In this document: in pieces, positions 17,881 through 27,681 of the stretch
How positions within the stretch are numbered: position 1 is the first letter of the stretch
How the letters are laid out: each line of letters begins with the position of its first letter
Source of the DNA: an uncultured Actinomycetes bacterium
Lineage (GTDB): Bacteria > Actinomycetota > CADDZG01 > WHSQ01
Assembly (NCBI GenBank): GCA_937863385.1
Contig: CALMBW010000019.1
Location: 1 to 64,000, forward strand
Reading direction: 5' to 3'
Length of the DNA stretch: 64,000 nt
Notes under the pieces: model-generated
What the model was told of the DNA's origin: nothing
What the model saw: the letters and a program-made list of their open reading frames with translations, nothing else
Database searches by the model: none
Made by a program: the position numbers and the translations under genes

Positions 17881-18288
17881 TCAGGACTTTGCGGCCCCCA
17901 CGTGCTCTTGGACCCACGAGATGATCTCGGTGGTAGGTGCGCCTGGAGTGAAGATCTCCGCGATGCCCGCGTCCTTGAGCTGGGGGATATCGGTCTCCGG
18001 GATGATCCCTCCGCCGAACACCAAGATGTCCGATGCGCCTTGCTCTTCGAGCAACTGCACGACGCGGGGGAAAAGGGTCATGTGAGCTCCCGACAGGCAC
18101 GACAGACCGATGGCATCGACGTCTTCTTGAACCGCGGCTGCAGCGATCTGGTCGGGGGTTTGGTGCAGACCCGTGTAGATGACTTCCATTCCGGCGTCCC
18201 TTAGGGCGCGGGCAACCACCTTGATGCCTCGGTCATGGCCGTCGAGGCCTGGCTTGGCGACAAGGATGCGCGGCCGTCCAGATGGCAC
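17881..18288 (-). CDS. methylmalonyl-CoA mutase small (B12-binding) subunit
   Basis: 135-residue free-standing cobalamin-binding domain. It carries the base-off cobalamin signature D-G-H-D-R-G near residue 16-21 (His as lower axial ligand), S-x-L-S-G-A-H near 63-69 and G-G-G-I-I-P near 92-97. Such proteins pair with a separate catalytic subunit to make methylmalonyl-CoA (or isobutyryl-/ethylmalonyl-CoA) mutase; that partner is not in this window. GTG start preceded by GGAGGAGC. As the first gene before sucCD it points to the methylmalonyl-CoA to succinyl-CoA reaction. Confidence 0.9.
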   Translation of the reverse strand: MPSGRPRILVAKPGLDGHDRGIKVVARALRDAGMEVIYTGLHQTPDQIAAAAVQEDVDAIGLSCLSGAHMTLFPRVVQLLEEQGASDILVFGGGIIPETDIPQLKDAGIAEIFTPGAPTTEIISWVQEHVGAAKS

Positions 18289-18388
18289 GGAAAGGCTCCT
18301 CCATGGATCGTCCCGGATTGTTACGGTCTTGCCTGCGCCGGAAGGGCAGGCGACACCGAGATTAGCAGGTCAGAAGGGGGCTCCGGCT

Positions 18389-19825
18389 TTGAGCGAAGGC
18401 ATACTCGACCTGATCGACGAGGGTTCGTTCCTCCCGCGTAACGATCCGATCGGTACCTCGGATCGGCTCGGCTTCCCGGGCTACGCCCAGCAGCTGAGCG
18501 ACCTCGATGATGCCGACGGGGATGGGGCCGTCCAAACCGGCAGTGCGACGCTCGCGAGATTCGATATCGAGCTGGCTGCCTTCGATTTCACATTCTTCGG
18601 CGGAAGCATGGGAGAGATAGCAGGGGAACGCCTGGCGCGAGCGATGGAACGTGCGGCCGAGCGTGGCGTTCCCTTCGTGCTCCACACCAAGACAGGCGGT
18701 GCCCGGATGCAAGAGGGCATGCGCGCGTTGATCCAGATGCCCAAGGTAGTAGCAGCTCGGCTCACACTGGCGGCTGCCGGTCAACCGATGATCGGAGTGC
18801 TGGGACACCCAACGACGGGGGGCGTACTCGCCAGCCTTGCTGCGCTTTCGGACGTGACGGTGGCTGAAGCAGGAGCCACCATCGGATTCGCCGGCCCCCG
18901 CGTGGCTGAGAGCTTCATGGGGAAGTCGCTGTCGGACAACTCTCACCGAGCCGAGTCTGCATTGGCATTTGGCCTGGTCGACGAAGTGGTTGAGTCCGAC
19001 GAGCTGCAAGAGCATCTTGCGACCGTACTGATGACCCTTGCCAAAGACCAACCTCGGACCGTCGAGGACGTACCGGCTGCAGAAGGCCCGAAGTTCATCG
19101 ATGCATGGGAAGTGGTCACGGCCGCCCGGTCCTCGAAGCGGCCTTTGAATCATGAGCTCCTGCTCGAAGCCGTGGACACGATGGTCGTACTCCGAGGAGA
19201 CCGGGCGGGGCGTGAGGACCCTGCTCTGGATACCGCGATCGTGAGGATCGCAGGACGCAGGGCATGCGTGCTGGCCCTCGACCGCGAACGCGCCCCCGGG
19301 CCGGGTGCCTACCGCAAGGCCCAGCGGGTTCTAGACATCGCGGAGCGTCTGCGCATCCCGGTCGTGACACTCATCGATACCCGCGGAGCCGATCCCTCGG
19401 AAGACTCCGAGGCGGGTGGGATCGCGTGGGAGATCGCCCAGCTCTTCAGGGCGATGCTCGAGGCCCAGGTACCTACGCTTGCGATCCTTACCGGAGAAGG
19501 TGGAAGTGGTGGTGCCTTGGCGTTCGGGTGTACCGACGTGCTCCTCGCTTACGAACAATCATTCTTCTCCGTGATCGGGCCGGAGCTCGCGGCTGAGATC
19601 CTGTGGCGTGACAGTGAGCGAGCCCGGGAAGCTGCAAGGACCTTGTGTCTCACGGCTCATGATCTGTTGGATCTCGAGATCGCCGACGGACTACTTCCCG
19701 AACCATTGGATGCGGGGTCACTACGAGCAGCCATCGCGTATCATCTCGACCGCCTGCAACAGGATCCCGGCGACCGCGCCGCGACACGTCAACGGCGGTG
19801 GAGAAACACCTATGGCGACCGATAA
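18389..19825 (+). CDS. acetyl-CoA carboxylase carboxyltransferase, beta-alpha fusion
   Basis: 478 residues. The N-terminal half matches the AccD carboxyltransferase (F-x-G-G-S-M-G-E-I-A-G-E and T-K-T-G-G-A-R-M-Q-E-G); the C-terminal half matches AccA (D-T-R-G-A-D-P and G-E-G-G-S-G-G-A-L-A-F-G). One chain thus carries both crotonase-fold halves that transfer CO2 from carboxybiotin to acetyl-CoA. The four-Cys zinc ribbon of E. coli AccD is absent. The TTG at 18389 is chosen because GAAGGGGG lies about 8 nt upstream and the longer frame overlaps the divergent gene. An acyl-CoA substrate other than acetyl-CoA is possible. Confidence 0.85.
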   Translation: MSEGILDLIDEGSFLPRNDPIGTSDRLGFPGYAQQLSDLDDADGDGAVQTGSATLARFDIELAAFDFTFFGGSMGEIAGERLARAMERAAERGVPFVLHTKTGGARMQEGMRALIQMPKVVAARLTLAAAGQPMIGVLGHPTTGGVLASLAALSDVTVAEAGATIGFAGPRVAESFMGKSLSDNSHRAESALAFGLVDEVVESDELQEHLATVLMTLAKDQPRTVEDVPAAEGPKFIDAWEVVTAARSSKRPLNHELLLEAVDTMVVLRGDRAGREDPALDTAIVRIAGRRACVLALDRERAPGPGAYRKAQRVLDIAERLRIPVVTLIDTRGADPSEDSEAGGIAWEIAQLFRAMLEAQVPTLAILTGEGGSGGALAFGCTDVLLAYEQSFFSVIGPELAAEILWRDSERAREAARTLCLTAHDLLDLEIADGLLPEPLDAGSLRAAIAYHLDRLQQDPGDRAATRQRRWRNTYGDR

Positions 19826-20687
19826 GAGAGCCCGCAAGAAGCTCGCACGCGATGAAGCGGCGGCAGCGCGTAACGCCGCGCTCCAGCGAAGGCGGTTGAT
19901 CCGGATCGCGGTTGCGCTCGCGCTCACCGCTGGAGTTGTTGGTTTCGCTCTGCTCTCCGGGGGCGACGGTACGGGGAACGACAAAGCCGATGACCCGGTG
20001 GTCAGCGACGAATCTGCAGCTTTCTACGAGTCGATCGGGTGCGAGCCTGCGGAACAAGGCGACGAACCCGAACAGTTCGATTCCGAGCCGCCGGAGCTAA
20101 CCGCGGGAACCGACTACTCGGCCGTGGTACGCACGAACTGTGGTGACATCGAGATGGACCTGCTCGAGCAAGAAGCGCCCGCAACGGTCGCCAGCTTCGT
20201 GTATCTAGCCGAAGAGGGATTCTTCGACGGGCTCATCTGGCATCGTGTCGAACGCAACGCAGTACTGCAAACAGGAGATCCCAACGGTCTCAATGGGCAG
20301 GAACCCGACGGACCCGGTTACACGGTCCCGGACGAGTTCCCCGATGCCGCGAGCGCATATATCTACGGCACGGTTGGGGCGGCCAATGCCGGGCCGGGGA
20401 CCACGGGAAGCCAGTGGTTCATCGTCGTCCACGACCCCGACAAGTCGTGCCAAAGAAATGGCGAACTGCTCAAGGGAAACATCGAGGACACGCCAGAGGA
20501 AGAGCGCTTCCATTGTCCGGCTGGATACCAACCCCTCTACAACGTGTTCGCTCAGGTCGATCCGGGCAGCTACGAGACCCTGGAGAAGATCGGTAGCGCC
20601 GAGACCAGGGGCGGCAATGACCCCGTCGAAGCTGTGCGCCCCCTGTTCGACATCGTTATCACGTCGGTGGACATAGTCCGCAACTAG
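19812..20687 (+). CDS. membrane-anchored cyclophilin-type peptidyl-prolyl isomerase
   Basis: 291 residues: a highly basic cytoplasmic N-terminus (1-30), one transmembrane helix (about 31-50), an acidic linker and a cyclophilin domain from about 95 (F-D-G-L-I-W-H-R-V, Q-T-G-D-P, G-x-x-G-A-A-N-A-G-P-G-T-x-G-S-Q-W-F-I). The usual F-H-R-V is W-H-R-V, keeping the catalytic Arg. It would fold secreted proteins outside the membrane. The ATG at 19812 follows GGTGGAG and overlaps the carboxyltransferase gene by 14 nt; the longer frame is rejected. Two extra Cys flank a charged insertion in the domain. Confidence 0.88.
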   Translation: MATDKRARKKLARDEAAAARNAALQRRRLIRIAVALALTAGVVGFALLSGGDGTGNDKADDPVVSDESAAFYESIGCEPAEQGDEPEQFDSEPPELTAGTDYSAVVRTNCGDIEMDLLEQEAPATVASFVYLAEEGFFDGLIWHRVERNAVLQTGDPNGLNGQEPDGPGYTVPDEFPDAASAYIYGTVGAANAGPGTTGSQWFIVVHDPDKSCQRNGELLKGNIEDTPEEERFHCPAGYQPLYNVFAQVDPGSYETLEKIGSAETRGGNDPVEAVRPLFDIVITSVDIVRN

Positions 20688-22846
20688 ACCGGCTTCAAAG
20701 GGGCGATCGAGAGGTCGAGGCGCTTGAAACCTCCGGCCGATGGAAAGTTGATCGTCGCCTCGATCCCTACCGATGTCTGTGCGATCTCGACAATCGTCCC
20801 GCGGCCCCACTTCCCGTGCTCCACCTCTTGGCCAACCTTGAACGAGGAGGTGTCATTGGTTTCACGCGTCTGTGGCCGGCCGGTCCCGTGTGCTTCTCCG
20901 CTTCGTGAGGTCTTGGATGACTTCGTCAGATGCATCAGTTCGCTGGGGATCTCGTTCAAGAAGCGTGAGACAGGGTTGTAGCTCACACCCCCCCACAGAC
21001 TCCGTGACCATGCATTGATCAGATAGAGGCGCTCGCGGGCCCGGGTTATCGCGACGTAGGCAAGACGACGTTCTTCCTCCATCTGCTCGGTGTCTCCGAT
21101 CGATCTGATGTGAGGGAAGACCCCTTCCTCCATCCCCAGCACGAAGACCACCGGGAACTCGAGGCCCTTGGCATTGTGAACCGTCATCAAAGTGACCCCG
21201 GTCTCCTCGCCTTTCTGTTCGTCTGCGTCGTTAACGAGAGCGATCCGTTCCAAGAATCCATTGAAGGAAGGCTCATCGGTGAAGCCCTCGTACTCCGCCG
21301 CGACCCCGGCCAACTCCTTGAGGTTCTCCTGACGGGAAAGCGACTCGAAAGTGCGGTCGGCTTGAAGGTCGGCCATGTACCCGCTTACATCCCAAGCCAG
21401 CTCGACGATCTCCGACACAGGGCGCTCCATCGCTGCGGCGTCTCGGATCTGAGCTAGAGCGTCCGCCACCTCACGCATCCCGTTCAATGCCCGCTTCGAG
21501 ACACCTGGAGCCTCGTCGGCTCGTTCCAGAGCCATTCCTAGGTCGATCCGTTCCTTGCGGGCGAACTCGATCAGGCGGGCTATGGAGGCGTCGCCGATCC
21601 CCCGTTTGGGGGCTGAGGCCGCCCTGATCAAGCTGATCTCATCCGAAGGGTTGACCGCGGCCCTGAGCCAGGCGAAGAGATCCTTGATCTCCTTGCGTTC
21701 ATAGAAGCGCACGCCCCCGACGACGCGGTAAGGAACCTCCTCGCGAGCGAACATCTCTTCTAGGACCCGGGACTGCGCGTTGGTTCGATAGAAGATGGCG
21801 ATGTCGGAATACGGCCGCCCATCTCGGGCCAGTCGCTCGATCTCGCCGGCAGCCCACAGAGCCTCATCGTGCTCGTTCTGTGCGTGATAGCGAGTGATCA
21901 GTTCCCCTCCTGCCGATCGCGTCCACAGGGCTTTCGGGCGTCTCATGAGGTTGTTGCTGATCACAGCGTTCGCTGCATCGAGGATCGTCTGGGTCGAACG
22001 GTAGTTCTGCTCGAGAGTGATGACACGAGCATTGGGCCAATCGCGCTCGAAGTCCAGGAGGTTCTTGATCGTCGCTCCACGGAAGGCGTAGATGCCCTGG
22101 TCTGCATCTCCAACCACGAAGATGTTGCGCCACTTCTCCGCCAGCAAGGTCGCCATCCGCGCCTGCGCATGATTGGTGTCCTGGAACTCGTCCACCATCA
22201 CGTGCTGAAAACGGTTCTGGTAATAGCTACGCGCCTCCTCGAACCGGTCGAGCACCTCGACCACCCGCATGATCAGATCATCGAAGTCCATGGCCGAAGC
22301 GAGCGTCAGGCGGCGCTGGTACTCGGAGTAGATCTTCGCGATGGTTCGTTCCCAGGGGTTCGATGCGAAATCCGAGTAGATGCCTGCGTCCATCAACTTG
22401 TTCTTGGCGTCAGAGATCGACGCAGCAGCAGCCCTCGGCGGAACACGCTTTGGATCGACGCTGAGTTCCTTCATGACCGACTTGATCAATCGTTCGCTGT
22501 CCGACGAGTCGTAGATCGAGAACGAAGAGCGCAGATCCAGGCGCGGAGCCTCACGCCTGAGTATCCGAACACATGCGGAGTGAAACGTTGATACCCACAT
22601 CCCGTCCGCGATCGAACCCACGAGGTAGGCAACCCGCCGCTTCATCTCATCGGCAGCCTTGTTGGTGAAGGTGATCGCCACGATCGCCTGCGGGGATATC
22701 CCTTGCTGGATCAAGTAGGCGATGCGGTGAGTCAAGACTTTCGTCTTGCCTGAACCGGCCCCCGCCACCACGAGGACCGGTCCCTCGGTCGCTTCGACGG
22801 CCTCACGCTGAACCGGGTTCAGCTCGCTAAGAAGATCTCTGTCCAT
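20684..22846 (-). CDS. pcrA: ATP-dependent DNA helicase PcrA/UvrD
   Basis: 720-residue superfamily 1A helicase. Walker A G-A-G-S-G-K-T is at 29-35, the DEXX box is V-D-E-F-Q-D-T-N, motif III G-D-A-D-Q-G-I-Y, motif V T-V-H-N-A-K-G-L-E-F and motif VI V-A-I-T-R-A-R. The C-terminal V-x-H-x-x-W-G-x-G-x-I segment is the PcrA-type RNA-polymerase-binding Tudor-like tail. It unwinds DNA 3' to 5' in repair and replication. Its stop shares a palindromic CTAG with the convergent cyclophilin gene. Confidence 0.95.
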   Translation of the reverse strand: MDRDLLSELNPVQREAVEATEGPVLVVAGAGSGKTKVLTHRIAYLIQQGISPQAIVAITFTNKAADEMKRRVAYLVGSIADGMWVSTFHSACVRILRREAPRLDLRSSFSIYDSSDSERLIKSVMKELSVDPKRVPPRAAAASISDAKNKLMDAGIYSDFASNPWERTIAKIYSEYQRRLTLASAMDFDDLIMRVVEVLDRFEEARSYYQNRFQHVMVDEFQDTNHAQARMATLLAEKWRNIFVVGDADQGIYAFRGATIKNLLDFERDWPNARVITLEQNYRSTQTILDAANAVISNNLMRRPKALWTRSAGGELITRYHAQNEHDEALWAAGEIERLARDGRPYSDIAIFYRTNAQSRVLEEMFAREEVPYRVVGGVRFYERKEIKDLFAWLRAAVNPSDEISLIRAASAPKRGIGDASIARLIEFARKERIDLGMALERADEAPGVSKRALNGMREVADALAQIRDAAAMERPVSEIVELAWDVSGYMADLQADRTFESLSRQENLKELAGVAAEYEGFTDEPSFNGFLERIALVNDADEQKGEETGVTLMTVHNAKGLEFPVVFVLGMEEGVFPHIRSIGDTEQMEEERRLAYVAITRARERLYLINAWSRSLWGGVSYNPVSRFLNEIPSELMHLTKSSKTSRSGEAHGTGRPQTRETNDTSSFKVGQEVEHGKWGRGTIVEIAQTSVGIEATINFPSAGGFKRLDLSIAPLKPV

Positions 22847-24374
22847 CTCTGCCCTTGCCTAGTTTGGTCTTGAGGGAAGCGATGCCCTGGCGCTCGGCCG
22901 CCGTCAGGCCCACCGCAAGATAGGTCACTGCGTAGGCGGCCGCTCCAGCCGCCCCGGATAACAGCAGGTCAACCAGGGACCCTGAAGGGGCGACCTGGTG
23001 GACGGCCCACATGACCGCGGCCCCGATCAAGGTTGGCACCAAGAGCCTTCCGTACTGGCGATCGTACGGCTGGATAGCGACGAAACGGCGAACCAGTGCG
23101 AGGCGCGCCCACTTGGACAGTGCGAAAGTGACGGCGTTCGCGACCGCAGCCCCCTCCATCCCATAACGAGGACAGAGCCAGAAGGCAAGACCGAGATTGA
23201 GCACGAGTGAAGCCGCGTAGACGGCCAGGTCCCATCCCGTTCGGCCGACCATGATCAGCACGAAACCCACACTGCCTGTGGCTACGTTGACGAACTGTCC
23301 GGCGATCAGGATCAACAGCGCCGTCCGGCCGCCCGAGAATTCCGAGCCGAAGATCTTCAGTGCCTCGTCCGGCATCAACGCAAGGGCGAGGAACGCCGGG
23401 ATCGTTGCCGCAAGCGTCCACCGTGTGAGGTTCTTGAACAACCTGTCGAGCTTCGAGGTTTCCCCCCGGTTGTGCATATCGGCCACGTAGGGGCTGAACA
23501 TCAAGCTCACCGAAGTAAGGAACAGCACGATGATCTGTCCTGCCCTAAGCGCCGCCGAATAGGTGCCGATCTCGGGATCGGGAGCGTAGTTGGTAAGCAC
23601 GAACAGGTCGGTCCAGAACAACAATTGCGAAAACAGAGCAGCCGGGGCGCGGGGGCCGGCATACCGGAACAGCCTGCCCATAGCGCCCGGTTCCATAGGG
23701 GCGGTCTCCCACCCGCGGCTTTCCTTGCGCCATGCCATGAACGCGAGCCCCGACGCCGCCACCCACGACAGTGAATAGGAGAGCACGCTCATCCATGCCG
23801 TCTTGGAGAATTGCCAACCGATCAACATGATGGCGAGCCACAGCAGTGGCTGACCGGCCCAGAAGATGTACAGGGTGTATCGCATGATCTTCAGACCCCG
23901 AGTGGCCGACAGCCACACGTTCGCCAATGCGAGGAACGGAAGGCCAAGAACCGCTGCTTGAACGACGTTGCGTCCGAGGTCTGCCTCTATCGAAAACAGA
24001 TCGCGCACCGACCCCGCTCCGACAAGAGCGAGCAACCCGACGAGAGCGCTCACACCACACGCGATCGCAGTTGCTCTTGCCACCGGGACGCGGATCCGAT
24101 CCTGGCGACCGACCCCCGTCTCGATCGCCACGTCGCGCAGAACCGCCATGTCCATCCCAGCGCGGGTAGCGAACGACAACACGAACGCAGCCTGGGTCAT
24201 TACCGTTACCACTCCAAAGGCCGACTGACCGAGCGTGCGACTGATCAAGATGTTGGCGGTGAAGGTCGCCACCGCTGCGATGACGATCCCGATGACGTTC
24301 TGAGACGTGCCAGAAAGGATGTTGACTACATCTTTGGAAGGGCCGGACCCGGTGGGCTGCTCGGTCACTCCCAT
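22827..24374 (-). CDS. polysaccharide flippase (MATE/MurJ/Wzx-like)
   Basis: 515 residues dominated by about 12-14 hydrophobic helices, with the pattern of the oligosaccharide/polysaccharide biosynthesis flippase superfamily (for example an N-terminal N-I-L-I-S-R-T-L-G-x-S-A-F-G-V segment). It probably moves lipid-linked saccharides across the membrane; no glycosyltransferases flank it, so the cargo is unknown. It overlaps guaA by 10 nt upstream and pcrA by 20 nt downstream, forming a compact guaA-flippase-pcrA unit. Confidence 0.85.
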   Translation of the reverse strand: MGVTEQPTGSGPSKDVVNILSGTSQNVIGIVIAAVATFTANILISRTLGQSAFGVVTVMTQAAFVLSFATRAGMDMAVLRDVAIETGVGRQDRIRVPVARATAIACGVSALVGLLALVGAGSVRDLFSIEADLGRNVVQAAVLGLPFLALANVWLSATRGLKIMRYTLYIFWAGQPLLWLAIMLIGWQFSKTAWMSVLSYSLSWVAASGLAFMAWRKESRGWETAPMEPGAMGRLFRYAGPRAPAALFSQLLFWTDLFVLTNYAPDPEIGTYSAALRAGQIIVLFLTSVSLMFSPYVADMHNRGETSKLDRLFKNLTRWTLAATIPAFLALALMPDEALKIFGSEFSGGRTALLILIAGQFVNVATGSVGFVLIMVGRTGWDLAVYAASLVLNLGLAFWLCPRYGMEGAAVANAVTFALSKWARLALVRRFVAIQPYDRQYGRLLVPTLIGAAVMWAVHQVAPSGSLVDLLLSGAAGAAAYAVTYLAVGLTAAERQGIASLKTKLGKGRDGQRSS

Positions 24375-25918
24375 TCGATGGTGCCGGGGGGCTTCGATGT
24401 GATGTCGTAGACGACTCGGTTCACGCCGGGAACCTCGTTCACGACCCGGGTGGAGATCCGCTCGAGAAGGTCATACGGCAACCGAGCCCAGTCGGCGGTC
24501 ATGGCGTCCTCACTCGTGACAGCTCTTAGAACGATCGGATATCCGTAGGTACGCTCGTCGCCCATCACACCCACCGACCTCACGGCGGGCAGGACGGCGA
24601 AACTCTGCCAGATGTCTCTGAGCAGTCCCGCCTTGCGCATCTCGGATAAGACGACGGCATCGGCAGCCCGAAGCGTCTCGAGGCGGTCGGGCGTCACCTC
24701 CCCGATGATCCTGACCGCCAGGCCGGGGCCGGGGAACGGCTGGCGCCACACGATCTCTTCGGGCAGCCCGAGCTCTTCGCCCACCCGGCGCACCTCATCC
24801 TTGAAGAGATGACGAAGGGGCTCGACGAGCGTGAACTTCATGTCGTCGGGGAGTCCCCCAACGTTGTGGTGACTCTTGATCTTGGCTGCGTCTTTGGTTC
24901 CTGACTCGATCACGTCGGGATAGAGGGTCCCTTGCACCAGGAACCGAGCGTCTTCGAGCTCGTCGCGAGCGACTTCCTCGAACACTCGGATGAAGGTCTC
25001 GCCGATGATCTTGCGCTTGCGCTCGGGATCGCTCACCCCGGCGAGGCTCTCGAGGAACCGATCGGCGGCCTTAACGTGGATCAGGTCGATCCCCATGTGG
25101 CGGCGGAAGGTGTCCTCGACCTGCTCGGCCTCACCGGAACGCAGCAAACCATGATCGACGAACACGCACGTGAGCTGGTCCCCGACCGCTCGGTGCACTA
25201 GCGCAGCTGCGACCGATGAATCCACGCCTCCGGACAGCCCGCAAACGATGCGCTCCTTGCCGACCGCTTCCTTAACCTGTTCGACCGCGGTTTCAATGAT
25301 CGAAGTCATCGTCCAACTGGGAAGCAGATCGGCTCCGCGGTACAGGAAGTTCTTGAGGATCTCTGTCCCTCGTTCGGAGTGGACGACCTCGGGGTGGAAC
25401 TGCACACCATAGAAGCGGCGATCGTGGTCTTCGAAAGCAGCGACCGGTGACGAAGAGGTCGATGCAACTCCGACGAACCCGGACGGGGCTTTCACCACCG
25501 CGTCGTTGTGACTCATCCACACGATCTGTTCACCGGGGAGCTCCGAAAACAGCAACGATCCCGGAGCATCGACCGAGAGATCCGCCTTGCCGAACTCGGC
25601 CACCCCCGTGCGGGCGACCTCACCGCCCAGCGCGGTTGCCATGAGCTGCTGGCCGTAGCAGATCCCCAGCACGGGAACACCTAAGGTGAACACGGCAGGG
25701 TCTATCCCTGGAGCTCCAGGTTGATGGACGCTGCGCGGCCCCCCCGACAAGATGATGGCCGAGGGACGAAGGGCAGCAAGCTGCGGCGCGGTGAGCTCGT
25801 GGGGAACTATCTCGGAGTAAACGTGACATTCGCGCACGCGCCTAGCGATCAGTTGGGCGTATTGGGCCCCATAGTCGATGACCAGAACACGAGCTTCGAT
25901 CAGGGGGTCGGTCGGCAT
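24365..25918 (-). CDS. guaA: GMP synthase (glutamine-hydrolysing)
   Basis: 517 residues with three domains. The class I glutamine amidotransferase has nucleophile Cys87 in G-I-C-Y-G-Q-Q and the Q-F-H-P-E-V His/Glu pair; the ATP-pyrophosphatase has P-loop S-G-G-V-D-S-S near 230; the C-terminal dimerisation domain ends in the family-typical P-P-G-T-I-E-W-E. It aminates XMP to GMP. It follows the PrmC-like gene by only 8 nt. Confidence 0.97.
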   Translation of the reverse strand: MPTDPLIEARVLVIDYGAQYAQLIARRVRECHVYSEIVPHELTAPQLAALRPSAIILSGGPRSVHQPGAPGIDPAVFTLGVPVLGICYGQQLMATALGGEVARTGVAEFGKADLSVDAPGSLLFSELPGEQIVWMSHNDAVVKAPSGFVGVASTSSSPVAAFEDHDRRFYGVQFHPEVVHSERGTEILKNFLYRGADLLPSWTMTSIIETAVEQVKEAVGKERIVCGLSGGVDSSVAAALVHRAVGDQLTCVFVDHGLLRSGEAEQVEDTFRRHMGIDLIHVKAADRFLESLAGVSDPERKRKIIGETFIRVFEEVARDELEDARFLVQGTLYPDVIESGTKDAAKIKSHHNVGGLPDDMKFTLVEPLRHLFKDEVRRVGEELGLPEEIVWRQPFPGPGLAVRIIGEVTPDRLETLRAADAVVLSEMRKAGLLRDIWQSFAVLPAVRSVGVMGDERTYGYPIVLRAVTSEDAMTADWARLPYDLLERISTRVVNEVPGVNRVVYDITSKPPGTIEWE

Positions 25919-25926
25919 AAGCCAGA

Positions 25927-26823
25927 CTACCGCGCCGGGGTCCGGCCCTTCGGTAAGCGACCCTCCACCACGACGCTCAGCTCGTCTTCATCAGAGCGGA
26001 CCTTCAGATCGGTGAACCCAGCCTTCTTGCACATCTTGAGCACCTTCTTGCTGAGGTCTTCGGCGAGTTCAAGCATCAGCCAGCCCCCGGGAGCGAGCCA
26101 GGGCACCGACTCATCGACGGCGCGGCGCATCAGGGTCAACCCGTCCACGCTTTCGTCGGACAGGGTGTAAAGCGGTTCGTACTCACGTACCTCAGCCGGG
26201 AGATCTTCGATCTCGTCCATCGGCACGTAAGGGACATGTCCCACGATCAGATCGACGTTTCCCTTCAAGCGTTTCGGAAGTGGCGCGTACATGTCGCCCG
26301 CAAGGAACTTGACGTTTCTGAGACCGAGTTCCTTGGCGTTGCGGCGCCCTTGCTCCAATCCCCCGGCGTCGATGTCACACCCGAAAACCTCCGCCTCGTC
26401 AAGCTCGTGAGCGATACATAGCGCGATGGGGCCCTGCCCCGCGCAAACGTCGACCACAATCGCCTTCTTCTTGCGTTTCAACTTCTTGACGGCAAGATCG
26501 ATCGTTAACTCCGATGAGGGCCGGGGTACAAAGGCACCGGGGCGCACCTTCAAGCTCAATCCGTAGATCTCGATGCGTCCGGTTAAGAAGGGGAATGGCT
26601 CGCCACCGGCGCGTCGAGCGATGAGAGCCAGGAAACGTTCGCGTTCACGCCTGCCGGGCACATGATCGTCGGGAACCTCGTCGAGATCGTCAACGTCGAG
26701 CACCATCGCGAGCAACTCTTGGGCTTCGTCATCGTGGTCATGATCATCGAACAGATGCGTGCTGTCGTCTAAGACGCGCACACCGATGGTTAGAAGTTGA
26801 TCGACCGTTTTAGGTTCGCTCAT
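25927..26823 (-). CDS. PrmC/HemK-like N5-glutamine methyltransferase paralogue
   Basis: 298 residues: an N-terminal helical region rich in Asp/His (about 20-60), then F-V-P-R-P-S-S-E at 99-106, equivalent to PrmC F-I-P-R-P-E-T-E, and a class I SAM-methyltransferase domain with motif I V-D-V-C-A-G-Q-G. The catalytic N-P-P-Y motif is replaced by G-H-V-P-Y (195-199), so release-factor glutamine methylation is doubtful and another substrate is likely. It may still bind SAM. A TAGCAT hexamer lies 9 nt before the ATG. Confidence 0.75.
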   Translation of the reverse strand: MSEPKTVDQLLTIGVRVLDDSTHLFDDHDHDDEAQELLAMVLDVDDLDEVPDDHVPGRRERERFLALIARRAGGEPFPFLTGRIEIYGLSLKVRPGAFVPRPSSELTIDLAVKKLKRKKKAIVVDVCAGQGPIALCIAHELDEAEVFGCDIDAGGLEQGRRNAKELGLRNVKFLAGDMYAPLPKRLKGNVDLIVGHVPYVPMDEIEDLPAEVREYEPLYTLSDESVDGLTLMRRAVDESVPWLAPGGWLMLELAEDLSKKVLKMCKKAGFTDLKVRSDEDELSVVVEGRLPKGRTPAR

Positions 26824-26879
26824 GGCCGGAAGATGCTAAGCCCTCAGCCGTCGGACTGTGACAGGTTCAAGAGGTCTGG

Positions 26880-27380
26880 CTAGACGTCGGCTACCGCTTC
26901 TAGATGACGATCTTCGACGGGGATCTCGATGGAAGGTTTCTCAAGTTCGGTCGAGAGAACCACCGTCGTCCGCGAGCGAGCGACGCCGGGTATCAACCTG
27001 ATGCGTCGCAATAGGTTCTCTAGCTCTTTGTTGGTTCCCGTACGGATCTTGATCAAGTAACAATCCTGACCGGCAACGCGGTGGAATTCGAGAACGTCCG
27101 GCTCGGCACATATCTGTCGAACCACTTCTTCGTCGTGAGCGAACTCGACGCCGTCTGCCGTCGTTACGAGCGTGAAGGCCGCGTGGAACTTACCGACGGC
27201 TTCGGGATCGATCACGGCCGAGTAGCCCTTGATGATGCCGCGTTGCTCGAGTTTCCGAACGCGATCGTGGATGGCGGGTCCGGAAAGGCCAACCTCTTTG
27301 GCGATGGCGGCGTGCGACATACGCCCATCCGCCACCAGCAGCGCCAGGATCTGGCGATCGATACGGTCGAGTCCTTCCAC
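26880..27380 (-). CDS. Lrp/AsnC-family transcriptional regulator
   Basis: 166 residues. The N-terminal winged helix-turn-helix begins L-D-R-I-D-R-Q-I-L-A-L-L and includes A-A-I-A-K-E-V-G-L-S-G-P-A-I-H-D-R-V-R-K-L; the C-terminal RAM domain (about 65-150) binds effector amino acids and mediates oligomers. The GTG start lies 2 nt after the stop of the 55-codon gene, so it appears to be the third cistron of a small operon. The A+T-rich promoter region upstream (27728-27830) is a plausible autoregulatory target. Confidence 0.88.
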   Translation of the reverse strand: MEGLDRIDRQILALLVADGRMSHAAIAKEVGLSGPAIHDRVRKLEQRGIIKGYSAVIDPEAVGKFHAAFTLVTTADGVEFAHDEEVVRQICAEPDVLEFHRVAGQDCYLIKIRTGTNKELENLLRRIRLIPGVARSRTTVVLSTELEKPSIEIPVEDRHLEAVADV

Positions 27381-27382
27381 TG

Positions 27383-27550
27383 CTAGCGCCCCCCGAAGCC
27401 TGAGGCTCGGCGCTTCACCTTGTTACTGCGACGGCGGGCACCGAGCCCCGGCTTCAGCTCGGCCCGGGCGGGTAGCCGGTACGCGGCCCGGGGGGGAGCC
27501 TGCGCCGGCGATAGTTCCGGGTCGAGGTCGTAGAAGAGAGCGACGCTCAC
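27383..27550 (-). CDS. 55-residue basic small protein, unknown
   Basis: A short frame starting GTG at 27550 that overlaps the stop of the preceding 44-codon frame (GTGA) and ends 2 nt before the Lrp start. It begins M-S-V-A-L-F-Y-D-L-D, has a Pro/Ala-rich middle and a strongly basic tail (R-R-R-S-N-K-V-K-R-R). The tight coupling on both sides is the main argument that it is real. A nucleic-acid-binding role is only a guess from the charge. Confidence 0.5.
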   Translation of the reverse strand: MSVALFYDLDPELSPAQAPPRAAYRLPARAELKPGLGARRRSNKVKRRASGFGGR

Positions 27551-27681
27551 GCGTTCACCTTGAGATGGGGACCATCGTTGTGCGAGATCCAGTCCTCGCC
27601 ATCTCTAGTGCTCTTGGCGAAACGCGCCGTGACGAACTCGAAACCGACGAGCCCGGCCAGTACGAACAAACCCTCAGCCAT
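27547..27681 (-). CDS. 44-residue small protein, unknown
   Basis: ATG at 27681 following a GGAAAGCAGG purine stretch; it encodes a hydrophobic N-terminus (about 3-18) and a polar C-terminus with W-I-S-H-N-D. It is the first frame after a well-formed promoter (27728-27756) and is translationally coupled to the 55-residue frame. The hydrophobic start could be a membrane anchor. No family recognised. Confidence 0.5.
   Translation of the reverse strand: MAEGLFVLAGLVGFEFVTARFAKSTRDGEDWISHNDGPHLKVNA

Noticed and set aside
17881-18288. Complete methylmalonyl-CoA mutase locus
   Set aside because: Only the small B12-binding subunit is present; no catalytic subunit, epimerase or MeaB is found in the window.
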